DNA of 19,421 nt from DATAVK01 sp036267755 (GTDB lineage: Bacteria > Actinomycetota > Actinomycetes > JAFAQI01), in contig DATAVK010000040.1 of assembly GCA_036267755.1 (NCBI GenBank), forward strand, positions 1 to 19,421. The letters run 5' to 3'. Position 1 is the first letter of the stretch; each line of letters opens with the position of its first letter. The translations under genes and the position numbers were made by a program. Below are positions 1 to 7,653 of the stretch, one piece after another. Below the pieces are notes generated by a model. The model was not told the origin of the DNA. It searched no databases and saw only the letters and a list, made by a program, of their open reading frames with translations.

Positions 1-1
1 C

Positions 2-1411
2 AAGGCGCTGCCCAACGCCAGCCTGGTCGACGCCTACAAGGCCGGCTACATCTACACCCAGATCATCCGCGACGGCACCCATCTCAACACCGGCGAGAAC
101 GGCTACGACGCGGAGTTTTCCCACGACGTGATCGGCATCCTGGCGAACCTGCTGGTTCAAGGCGACTTCAGTCAGGCCAAGACACTGATGACCCGGGCCC
201 GCTCGGTCGTCGGCGCGCAGAGCCAGTACGACGACGGTGTCTGGAAGTATCCGTGGCTGTGGGCTGAGTACATCCTCAAGACCGGCGATGTCGCCTTCGC
301 CAGGGCGAACTTCGACACCGACGGAGCTTCGGGCGCCACCGAGCCCAGCATCGAGACCACCGCGCACCTGATCGCGAAGGATCGCACCGGGCCGGGCGGC
401 ATCATGCTCGAGACGAGCGACATCGACGCCAACGGTTACTGGACGATCGACGACTACTCGGCGCTGTTCGGGCTCGCGGCGTACAAGTACGTCGCCCAGA
501 AGGTCGGCAAGCCTGGGCAGGCCCACTGGGCGGCGAAGGAGTACAACAGCCTGCTCAAGGCCGTGAACAAGACCCTCGACGCGACGATCTCGAAGTACCA
601 CTTGAACTACCTGCCGTGCTCGATGATCGAGCCCAACACCGACAACCGGTGTTCCAACCCGGAGGACGCGAACTGGGCGGCGCCGTTCCTGTTCGGCCGG
701 TGGGCCTGGGACGGGTATCTGTTCGGTGCCCACCTCGACGGCCCGGGCAAGAGCTTGATCGATGCGACGTACGACTACGGCTTCAACCGGCTCAAGGGCA
801 AGCTGCCGCCGAACACCTTCGGCGGCTACTCGCCGGACTTCTACAGCACCGGCTACAACGCGGGCTATGGCAGCTGGGGGCTGTCGAGCACCCAGCACCG
901 CACCCAGGGGATCCTCAGCTACGAGTTCATGACCAAGAACTCGCAGAGCGGGCCGCTGTCGTGGTGGGAGAGCGCGTCGAACCCCAACACCGGCAGCCCG
1001 TGGAAGGGCACCCATCCCGCCTCCGGCAACGGTTCCTCGCCGCACGCCTGGGGCATGGCGAATGCCAACATGGTCTTGCTCGACTCGCTGCTGGCGCAGC
1101 GCTCGAACGGTCAGCTGCTGGTCGGTCGCGGCGTACCGAACGCCTGGCTGACCAGTGGTCGTCCGATCAAGGTCACCCACTTCCCGACGACGAACCGTCA
1201 CCGACTCGGGGCGTCGATCGTCACGCACGGCAAGACCGTGAGGCTCACGCTGTCCGGTGACAAGCCAGCCGGTCCGGTGGTCTTCGAGCTGCCGGCGTTC
1301 CGTCACAACATCGCGTCGGCGAGCGCCGGACACGTCAACAACAAGGCCGGCACCGTCACGCTCACCCGGTCGACCCGTCACGTCACCGTGCACCTCAAGA
1401 ACCGACCCTGA
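2..1411 (+). CDS. Probable six-hairpin (alpha/alpha)6 glycoside hydrolase, C-terminal fragment
   Basis: The frame is open from the left edge, so the N-terminus lies outside the window; the visible part is about 469 residues. It is rich in Trp, Tyr, Gly and Asn, with repeated helical stretches and aromatic loops such as DDGVWKYPWLWAEYIL and WAAPFLFGRWAWDGYLFGAH. This resembles bacterial (alpha/alpha)6-barrel glycosidases and related six-hairpin enzymes. A final segment of about 90 residues is beta-like and rich in Thr, Val and Arg, consistent with a small C-terminal beta domain. Two Cys (in PCSMIEP and NRCSN) are close together and could form a disulfide in a secreted protein, but the signal peptide, if any, is not visible. 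An internal ATG at 128 is not a credible start because coding continues upstream. The family is recognised only at fold level, and the substrate cannot be told. Confidence 0.6.
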   Translation, partial: KALPNASLVDAYKAGYIYTQIIRDGTHLNTGENGYDAEFSHDVIGILANLLVQGDFSQAKTLMTRARSVVGAQSQYDDGVWKYPWLWAEYILKTGDVAFARANFDTDGASGATEPSIETTAHLIAKDRTGPGGIMLETSDIDANGYWTIDDYSALFGLAAYKYVAQKVGKPGQAHWAAKEYNSLLKAVNKTLDATISKYHLNYLPCSMIEPNTDNRCSNPEDANWAAPFLFGRWAWDGYLFGAHLDGPGKSLIDATYDYGFNRLKGKLPPNTFGGYSPDFYSTGYNAGYGSWGLSSTQHRTQGILSYEFMTKNSQSGPLSWWESASNPNTGSPWKGTHPASGNGSSPHAWGMANANMVLLDSLLAQRSNGQLLVGRGVPNAWLTSGRPIKVTHFPTTNRHRLGASIVTHGKTVRLTLSGDKPAGPVVFELPAFRHNIASASAGHVNNKAGTVTLTRSTRHVTVHLKNRP

Positions 1412-1448
1412 GGTGGCGCGTGGCTCGACCGGGGTAGAGGGTTGAGCT

Positions 1449-2474
1449 ATGCAGATGCGAACTCTCGGTCGTACCGGTGTGCAGGTGAGCCCGTTGTGTC
1501 TCGGCGCCATGATGTTCGGCGCCTGGGGCAACACCGACCACGACGACTCCGTGAAAATCATCCATCGGGCGCTGGACGCCGGCATCAACTTCATCGACAC
1601 GGCTGACGTCTACTCGGCGGGTGAGTCCGAGGAGATCGTTGGCAAGGCGTTGGCCGGTGGTCGCCGCGACAACTTCGTGCTGGCGACCAAGGCCCACGGG
1701 GCGATGGGCAAGGATCCGAACCAGCAGGGCAACTCACGCCGCTGGCTGGTCCGCGAGGTCGAGGCCAGCCTCACCCGGCTCGGCACCGACTACATCGACC
1801 TCTACCAGATCCACCGGCCCAGCCCGGACACCGACATCGACGAGACGCTCGGCGCCCTGACCGACCTGGTCCGCAGTGGAAAGGTTCGGTACATCGGAAG
1901 CTCCACGTTCCCCGCGCAGGAGATCGTCGAGGCCCAGTGGGTCGCCGAACGCCGCGGTCGCGAGCGGTTCGTGACCGAGCAGCCGCCGTACTCGATCCTG
2001 TTTCGCGGGATCGAGCGCGACATGCTGCCGACTGCGCAGCGTTACGGGATGGGCGTGATCCCGTGGAGCCCGCTGGGCGGCGGCTGGCTGTCGGGGAAGT
2101 GGCGCAAGGGCGCCGACGACCTCACCAGCCGGCGCAGCGCGATGCTGCCGGAACGCTACGACCTGTCGCGACCTGAGAACCAGCGCAAGCTCGATGCCGC
2201 CGACGCCCTCGGTCAGCTGGCCGACGACAGCGGCATCTCGCTGGTCCACCTCGCGGTGGCCTTCGTCATGCAGCACCCGGCGGTGACCGCGCCCATCATC
2301 GGACCACGCACGATGGAGCAGCTGGAGACCCAGCTCGGCGCGGTTGACGTGGTGCTCAGCGGCGACATCCTCGACCGGATCGACGAGATCGTGCCGCCCG
2401 GGCTGAACATCGCGATGGGTGACTCCGGCTACCAGCCGCCGTCACTCACCGACGCGTCCCTCCGCCGCCGCTGA
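1449..2474 (+). CDS. Aldo/keto reductase
   Basis: A 341-residue NAD(P)H-dependent aldo/keto reductase, cytosolic, expected to reduce carbonyl compounds to alcohols or run the reverse reaction. The catalytic tetrad is visible: Asp50 and Tyr55 in IDTADVY, Lys81 in ATKAHG and His122 in YQIHRP. The cofactor-binding C-terminal part is present (IPWSPLGGGWLSGKW and later PIIGPRTMEQLE). The length is normal for the YajO/YccK-like branch of AKRs. The ATG start is supported by GAGGG at 1437-1441, seven bases upstream. It lies 37 bases after the glycosidase-like gene on the same strand and could be co-transcribed with it. Its stop is only 8 bases from the stop of the convergent permease gene. The substrate is unknown. 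Confidence 0.93.
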   Translation: MQMRTLGRTGVQVSPLCLGAMMFGAWGNTDHDDSVKIIHRALDAGINFIDTADVYSAGESEEIVGKALAGGRRDNFVLATKAHGAMGKDPNQQGNSRRWLVREVEASLTRLGTDYIDLYQIHRPSPDTDIDETLGALTDLVRSGKVRYIGSSTFPAQEIVEAQWVAERRGRERFVTEQPPYSILFRGIERDMLPTAQRYGMGVIPWSPLGGGWLSGKWRKGADDLTSRRSAMLPERYDLSRPENQRKLDAADALGQLADDSGISLVHLAVAFVMQHPAVTAPIIGPRTMEQLETQLGAVDVVLSGDILDRIDEIVPPGLNIAMGDSGYQPPSLTDASLRRR

Positions 2475-2482
2475 GCCCTGCG

Positions 2483-4054
2483 TTACTCGGCGGCGCCGGC
2501 CACCTGCTCCGGCAGCAAGTCGATCGTGTGCTTCGGGCCGGTGAACCAGTTCTTCACCGAGGCGTGCCAGTAGATCCACAACACGATCAAGGCACCGGGT
2601 ACGACGAGAATCGTGTAGTTGACGTACTTCCACGCGAAGCCCGTCTCCCACGGCACGCCGCCGATCGACGTCGGGAGCAGTGCCACGATCGAGGTGATGA
2701 TGATCTCGACGATCGCGACGATGCACATCCACTTGTACTTCGAGCCGAGCGTCCAGTTGCCCGTGACGAAGCTGTCGCCGGCCTTCCAGCGGTAGTAGAT
2801 CGGGATCGCGAACGCGAGGTACAAACCGACGACGCCGATGGAGACAACCGCGAAGAAGGCCACCGGCACTGGTGCGCCGCCGATGTCGACCTTCACCAAG
2901 GCAGGCAGCGTGAGGATGACCGCGATGACCGCGGAGGCGACGACGCCGTAGACCGGCACCCGGCTGGCAGACAGCGTCCGCCAGTACTTGCCGCCGGGCA
3001 CCGCTCCGTCACGGCTGAACGCGAACAGCATCCGGGTCGTGCTGGTCATGCACGCGACGGTGCAGAAGAACTGGCCGGAGGTGGAGATGATGAGCACGGT
3101 GCCGTGCCAGTTGGTTCCCAGCGCCTGGGTGAAGATCGTGTTGACGGCACCGCCGCCGGTCGTGACGCCACTGACGCTCTGCACGGCGAACAGGAACGAC
3201 AGCAGCAGGATCCAGCCACCGACCGCCGAGTAGAAGATCGACCGCCAGATGCCCTTGGCGGCGCTGTCCGCGGCGCTCTTCGTTTCCTCGGACAGGTGCG
3301 CCGAGGCGTCGTACCCGGTGATCGTGTACTGCGTGAGGATCGCGGCCAGCGGCAGCACGTAGAGGATGAAGCCGGCGCCGGAGGTGTGGCCGCCGAACAG
3401 GCCGGTGTTGTTCACCTGGGACGTGGCCACGGTGTGCAGACTGGCGTGGTGGCCCGGGACGAGGAACAGGATGAGGATGACGGCGGCGGCGCCGAACACG
3501 TGCCACCAGACCGACACGTTGTTGAGCACCGCCAGCAGGTGGCTCGAGAAGATGTTGATGACCGACGCCAGCGCCAGGACGACGATGAACTCGATGAAGA
3601 CGCGGTCCAGCGAGTAGTGGTTCGCCCACGAGCTGCTGAACGTCGAGAGGGTCAGGTCGAAGAACGTCGCGCAGCCGTAGGCCACGGACGCGACGATGGC
3701 GAGCAGGCCGATCAGGTTGAGCCAGCCGGTGTAGTAGCCCGCCTTCGCTCCGCCGAGCTTCGAGGCCCACCAGTAGATGCCACCTGAGGTCGGGAAGGCC
3801 GAGACGAGCTCGGACATGCAGAACCCGATGACGAGGATGAACGCCGAGATGATCGGCCAGCCCCAGAAGATCGCCATCGGGCCGCCGTTGTTCCAGCCGA
3901 GCCCGAAGCTGGTGAAGCAGCCCGCCAGGATCGAGATGATCGAGAACGAGATAGCGAAGTTGGAGAAGCCGGACCAGGAACGGTTCAGCTCCTGCTTGTA
4001 GCCGAGCTCGGCGAGCCGTTGGTCGTCCGCGCTCAGGCCGGTGATGTCAGTCAC
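2483..4054 (-). CDS. APC-superfamily amino acid/amine permease
   Basis: A 523-residue integral membrane protein with about 12 hydrophobic segments. The N-terminal signature (LGYKQELNRSWSGFSNFAIS) and the following FPTSGGIYWWASKL motif in the second transmembrane region are typical of the amino acid-choline transporter (ACT) branch of the APC superfamily. That branch includes GABA and choline permeases. The GTG start is chosen because AGGGGGA lies about 7 bases upstream; an ATG 6 bases earlier is in another frame. It follows the phosphotransferase gene by 24 bases on the same strand, so the two are probably one operon. The operon is divergent from the gamma-glutamyl-amine cluster. I infer import of the amine or amino acid consumed by that cluster; family alone does not fix the substrate. 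Confidence 0.9.
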   Translation of the reverse strand: MTDITGLSADDQRLAELGYKQELNRSWSGFSNFAISFSIISILAGCFTSFGLGWNNGGPMAIFWGWPIISAFILVIGFCMSELVSAFPTSGGIYWWASKLGGAKAGYYTGWLNLIGLLAIVASVAYGCATFFDLTLSTFSSSWANHYSLDRVFIEFIVVLALASVINIFSSHLLAVLNNVSVWWHVFGAAAVILILFLVPGHHASLHTVATSQVNNTGLFGGHTSGAGFILYVLPLAAILTQYTITGYDASAHLSEETKSAADSAAKGIWRSIFYSAVGGWILLLSFLFAVQSVSGVTTGGGAVNTIFTQALGTNWHGTVLIISTSGQFFCTVACMTSTTRMLFAFSRDGAVPGGKYWRTLSASRVPVYGVVASAVIAVILTLPALVKVDIGGAPVPVAFFAVVSIGVVGLYLAFAIPIYYRWKAGDSFVTGNWTLGSKYKWMCIVAIVEIIITSIVALLPTSIGGVPWETGFAWKYVNYTILVVPGALIVLWIYWHASVKNWFTGPKHTIDLLPEQVAGAAE

Positions 4055-4078
4055 TGGTCATCCCCCTCGTGATCGTGG

Positions 4079-5041
4079 TCACTGCTGCACATCCCTGATC
4101 AACCTCGTCATGTCAGGACCGCCGAGCTCGGCGGCCGCCCGATCGAACTTCCCCATCCCCCACGTCCAGAAGTCGAAGTCGACCGCGCTGGTGGCGGTCT
4201 GGATCGACGCCCACAAGGTCCAGCCATAGTTCGCCAGCAGCCCGAACAGCCGGGCCCGGGCGACCATCGCCCGCGAGGCTCGACCGAAGTACGCCTCGAC
4301 GATTCCGTCGAGCCGATCGGCCGGGAACTCGGTCTCGCTCCACATGTTGCCGAGCTCGAAGCACGGGTCCCCGTTGCCGGAGTACTCGAAGTCAACGAAC
4401 CAGATCTGCTCGCCGTCGTCCATCAGGTTCGCCGGCAGCAGGTCGTTGTGGCAGGGCACGGTGGGCAGGGTCCGGGCCCGCAGCGCCTCGCCGATCGCCG
4501 TGATCTGCGGCATCAGGTCGAGGTACGTCGGAGGCAGCCGATAGCCCTCGGACACGACGAGGTCGAGGTAACGACGCTGTAGCGCCACCATGTCGAAATC
4601 CGCCGCGAACCGCGGACCGGCGTGCAGTCGCCGGCAGGTGTCGGCGACTCGCGCGACGGTGGCGGCGTCATCGAGGTCAGCGGCCGCCAGTGTCCGGCCC
4701 TCGATCCAGTCGATGACCAGCGCGCCGAGGTCCGGCAGGTAGCCGAGGACCCCCGGTGCGACCCCCGCGGCCGCGGCCGCGAGGGAGTTGGCGTACTCGA
4801 CGTCGCGATCGATCGCCAGCAGCTCACCCTGCGGGCTGGACAGCCGGATCACCGCCTGCCGACCGCTGGCCGTGACGACCTTGAAGTTGTGGTTGGTCAG
4901 GCCGCCCGGGAGTGCGGACGCGTGAACCGGCCCGGCCGACAGTTCGGGGACCCGCCGTACGACGTCGTCGATGACGGGTGGGATCTCGTCGTCGAGGGTC
5001 ATCTCACTGACCGGACGTGCAGCGGCGCGTGCACTGCTCAC
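4079..5041 (-). CDS. Choline/ethanolamine kinase-like phosphotransferase (APH fold)
   Basis: A 320-residue protein of the aminoglycoside phosphotransferase/choline kinase fold. The catalytic loop HNDLLPAN (His198 to Asn205, with Asp200 the likely catalytic base) and the metal-binding DFEY (Asp217) followed by SGNGDPCFELGN are the pattern seen in choline/ethanolamine kinases rather than typical antibiotic kinases. The N-terminal GGLTNHNFKV (around residues 46-55) is the nucleotide-binding loop. The GTG start is supported by GGGAGGG a few bases upstream. It is the first gene of a two-gene minus-strand unit with the permease. Its position opposite an amine-oxidation cluster suggests phosphorylation of a choline-, ethanolamine- or related amino-alcohol substrate. 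A non-canonical small-molecule kinase role is equally possible. Confidence 0.85.
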   Translation of the reverse strand: MSSARAAARPVSEMTLDDEIPPVIDDVVRRVPELSAGPVHASALPGGLTNHNFKVVTASGRQAVIRLSSPQGELLAIDRDVEYANSLAAAAAGVAPGVLGYLPDLGALVIDWIEGRTLAAADLDDAATVARVADTCRRLHAGPRFAADFDMVALQRRYLDLVVSEGYRLPPTYLDLMPQITAIGEALRARTLPTVPCHNDLLPANLMDDGEQIWFVDFEYSGNGDPCFELGNMWSETEFPADRLDGIVEAYFGRASRAMVARARLFGLLANYGWTLWASIQTATSAVDFDFWTWGMGKFDRAAAELGGPDMTRLIRDVQQ

Positions 5042-5109
5042 ACGCCCTCCCTGCTTCCGTGTGAGCCCGCGACGGCGCGTCGACGGGCTCTCGCCCTCGG
5101 GGTGGGCGA

Positions 5110-5138
5110 ATCGTAGGGCTGAATCCGTTCAAGGTCTA
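5110..5138 (-). promoter_or_regulatory. Candidate promoter of the phosphotransferase-permease operon
   Basis: On the minus strand, TAGACC (5138-5133) resembles a -35 box. It is followed after 17 bases by TACGAT (5115-5110), a good TAnnnT-type -10 box. The putative transcription start would be near 5103, leaving a leader of about 60 bases before the GTG at 5041. The -35 box lies inside the palindrome at 5131-5151, so a protein bound there would be expected to block this promoter. This is pattern matching only. Confidence 0.35.
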
Positions 5139-5151
5139 GTGCCAAGACCTT
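5131..5151. promoter_or_regulatory. Palindromic candidate operator in the divergent intergenic region
   Basis: A perfect 7-base inverted repeat, AAGGTCT (5131-5137) and AGACCTT (5145-5151), is separated by 7 bases and followed by TTT. It lies in the 143-base gap between the divergent phosphotransferase and FAD-oxidoreductase genes. The size and symmetry suit a dimeric GntR/FadR-type regulator, and one is encoded at 8372-9103. A related half-site (AGACCTT then C or T, then TC) recurs before the ligase gene at 9145-9151. The remainder of the 5042-5184 gap shows only the promoter-like boxes noted separately. Confidence 0.45.
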
Positions 5152-5172
5152 TTCTGTGGCGGCGTCGCACGC

Positions 5173-5187
5173 CATGATGGCGCGGTG
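5173..5187 (+). promoter_or_regulatory. Candidate -10 box for a leaderless GTG start
   Basis: CATGAT (5173-5178) contains the AnnnT pattern of actinobacterial -10 boxes and lies exactly 6 bases before the GTG at 5185. No purine-rich Shine-Dalgarno sequence occurs between them. That geometry is known for leaderless transcripts in actinobacteria. The matching -35 region (TTTTCT at 5150-5155) is weak. Confidence 0.3.
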
Positions 5188-7653
5188 ACCGCCGAGCGAG
5201 ACCTCCCGAGCAGCGCCCGGATCGTCGTCATCGGCGGCGGTGTCGGCGGCGCCAGCGTCGCCTACCACCTCACCGAGCTCGGCGAGCACGACGTTCTGGT
5301 CCTCGACCGGGACGAGCTGACCAGCGGGTCGACGTTCCACTCCGCCGGGCTGGTCGGGCAGCTGCGGGCCGACCCGACGCTGACCCGGATGAACATGTAC
5401 TCCGTCGAGCTCTACCGCAGCCTGCAGGCCGGTGAGAACCCGGTCGGCTGGACCGAGAGCGGCGGCATCAGGCTGGCTGCGAGCGCGGAACGGCTGCAGG
5501 AGATCCGGCGCCAGATCGGCTGGGCCCGCGCCTATGGTCTCCCGCTGCACGAGATCTCTCCGGCCGAGGCGGCGGAGCGGTTCCCGCTGATGAGCACCGA
5601 GGGTGTGGTCGGTGCGGCGTACCTCGAGTCCGACGGCTATCTCGACCCATCGCAGCTGTGCATGGCACTGGCGGCGCGCGCCCGGGCCGGCGGCGCGAGG
5701 ATCCGCACCCACACCCGGGTCGTCGGAGTCGACGTCGAAGCCGGTCGGGTCACCGGCGTCCGGACTGACCGTGGCGACGTCGCCTGCGAGGTCGTCGTCG
5801 ACTGCGGCGGGATGTTCGCCGCGGAGATCGGCCGGCTTGCGGGCGTGCGGGTGCCTGTGGTCCCGATGTCGCATCAGTACCTGGTCACCGAGGCGTTCCT
5901 GCCGCCCCGCAGCGCGCCGCTGCCCACCCTCCGCGACCCTGACCTGCTGGTCTACTACCGGCAGGAGGTCGACGGCCTGGTCATGGGCGGCTACGAGCGC
6001 GACCCGGCGCCGTGGACGGCCACGACCACGTCGTATGACGCGATAGACCCGGCCTTCAACGGGCGGCTGCTGCCGGAGGACTGGCCGCGGTTCGAGGAGA
6101 TCGCGACGAACGCGGCGGTCCGCGTGCCGGCGATGGCCGACGTCGGGGTACGGCGGATCATCAACGGCCCCGAGGCCTTCACCCCGGATAACGAGTTCTG
6201 CCTGGGCGAGACCGACGTGGCGGGGTTCTTCGTCGCCGCCGGCTTCTGCGCTCACGGCATCGCGGGCGCGGGCGGCATCGGCAAGGTCATGGCGGAGTGG
6301 ATCGTCGACGGCGAGCCGAGCTTCGACGTCTGGCACATGGACATCAACCGGTTCGGCCGGCACTACCGCTCGCCGCGCTACACCCTTGGCCGAACCGTGG
6401 AGAACTACCAGACCTACTACGACATCGCCTTCCCCGGCCTGCAACGCATCTCGGGTCGCCCGCTGCGCACCAGCCCGGCGTACCCCTGGCATCGCGAGCA
6501 CGGCGCGCACTTCGGCGAGAAGGCCGGCTGGGAGCGGGTCGACTACTACCGGCACAACATGGCTCGCGGTGACGAGTCGCTCCGCCCCCACGGCTGGGCG
6601 GGTCGCCCGTTCTCACCCGCGGTCGGCGTCGAGCACCTCGGGACCCGGGCCACCGCGGGGTTGTTCGACGAATCGTCGTTCGCGATGATCGAGGTGACCG
6701 GTCCGGACGCGGCTGGCCTGCTCGAGTGGGTCTGCGACAACCGGGTCGCGCGATCGATCGGCGCGGTGACCTACACTCAGGCGCTCAACCGGCGCGGCGG
6801 CATCATGTCCGACATCACCGTGACGAGGACCGATGACGATGAGTTCCAGATCGTCACCGGCACCGCGCACGGTACCCACGACCTGGCCTGGTTGCGCACC
6901 CAGGCGAGACGGCGCAACGCCGACGTACGGATCACCGATGTCACTGGGCGCTATGCCTGCTTTGCGCTGTGGGGTCCGCGATCGCGCGACATCCTCGACC
7001 GGCTCACCCCGAGCTCGCTCGCCGACGACGACTTCCGGTTCATGACCGCGCAGCAGATCACGGTCGGCGACGTGCCGGTCCGCGCCCAGCGCGTGACGTT
7101 CGTCGGTGAGCTCGGCTGGGAGCTCTACGCATCGGCGGAGTACGGCGCGGCGCTGTGGCGGGAGCTGTGGGAGGCGGGCCAGGACGACGAGCTCGTGGTC
7201 GGCGGCTACCACGCGATCGAGAGCATGCGGATCGAGAAGAGCTACCGGGTCTGGGGCTCCGACATCACGCCGGAGACCTCGCCCGACGAGGCGGGTCTCA
7301 GCTTCTGCGTGAAGCTGGACAAGCCCGGCGGGTTCGAGGGCCGCGACGCGTTGATCGCGGCTCGCGAGCGCGGCCAGACGCGACGGCTGTGCGCGATCAC
7401 GATGGACGATCCGCGCTCAGTGGTCCTCGGCAGCGAGCCGGTCCGGGTCGGTGACCGGATCACCGGCCGGATCACCTCCGGCGGCTACGGCTACTCGGTC
7501 GGAGCCTCGATCGGCTTCGGCTACCTGGACATCGGTGACGCCGAGCCAGGTACGGCGGTGACCGTCGAGCTGTTCGGTGAGCGCCACGGTGGCACCGTGG
7601 TCGCCGAGCCGGTGTTCGATCCCGCCGGCAAGCGACTGAAGGGCGTCACGTGA
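5185..7653 (+). CDS. FAD-dependent amine oxidoreductase fused to GcvT domains (dimethylglycine/sarcosine dehydrogenase-like)
   Basis: An 822-residue two-part enzyme. The N-terminal half (to about residue 385) is a DAO-type FAD domain. It has the dinucleotide motif GGGVGG at 17-22, Asp41 at the end of the second strand, and STFHSAGL, whose His52 aligns with the histidine carrying covalent FAD in dimethylglycine and sarcosine dehydrogenases. A linker domain (about 385-445, ending in AHFGEKAGWER) is followed by a GcvT-like folate domain (about 475-720) and its C-terminal barrel. GGIMSD holds Asp543 at the position of the conserved catalytic/folate Asp. Known relatives oxidatively demethylate N-methyl amines and pass the one-carbon unit to tetrahydrofolate. 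GTG 5185 is the only start before the FAD motif; it lacks a Shine-Dalgarno sequence and may be leaderless. The stop overlaps the next gene's GTGA. The exact substrate is unknown. Confidence 0.9.
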   Translation: MTAERDLPSSARIVVIGGGVGGASVAYHLTELGEHDVLVLDRDELTSGSTFHSAGLVGQLRADPTLTRMNMYSVELYRSLQAGENPVGWTESGGIRLAASAERLQEIRRQIGWARAYGLPLHEISPAEAAERFPLMSTEGVVGAAYLESDGYLDPSQLCMALAARARAGGARIRTHTRVVGVDVEAGRVTGVRTDRGDVACEVVVDCGGMFAAEIGRLAGVRVPVVPMSHQYLVTEAFLPPRSAPLPTLRDPDLLVYYRQEVDGLVMGGYERDPAPWTATTTSYDAIDPAFNGRLLPEDWPRFEEIATNAAVRVPAMADVGVRRIINGPEAFTPDNEFCLGETDVAGFFVAAGFCAHGIAGAGGIGKVMAEWIVDGEPSFDVWHMDINRFGRHYRSPRYTLGRTVENYQTYYDIAFPGLQRISGRPLRTSPAYPWHREHGAHFGEKAGWERVDYYRHNMARGDESLRPHGWAGRPFSPAVGVEHLGTRATAGLFDESSFAMIEVTGPDAAGLLEWVCDNRVARSIGAVTYTQALNRRGGIMSDITVTRTDDDEFQIVTGTAHGTHDLAWLRTQARRRNADVRITDVTGRYACFALWGPRSRDILDRLTPSSLADDDFRFMTAQQITVGDVPVRAQRVTFVGELGWELYASAEYGAALWRELWEAGQDDELVVGGYHAIESMRIEKSYRVWGSDITPETSPDEAGLSFCVKLDKPGGFEGRDALIAARERGQTRRLCAITMDDPRSVVLGSEPVRVGDRITGRITSGGYGYSVGASIGFGYLDIGDAEPGTAVTVELFGERHGGTVVAEPVFDPAGKRLKGVT

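Noticed and set aside
2528..3787. 419-codon open frame on the plus strand
   Set aside because: It is antisense to the permease gene; the translation is charged and repetitive (Asp, Arg, Glu) with no fold signature, while the minus-strand reading has 12 membrane segments.
4079..5041. Aminoglycoside resistance kinase
   Set aside because: The fold is shared, but the HNDLLPAN and DFEY motifs and the amine-catabolism context fit the choline/ethanolamine kinase branch better.
5038..6591. 517-codon open frame on the minus strand
   Set aside because: It is antisense to the FAD domain of the DMGDH-like gene and its product is low-complexity Arg/Ala/Asp/Val sequence without a recognisable motif.
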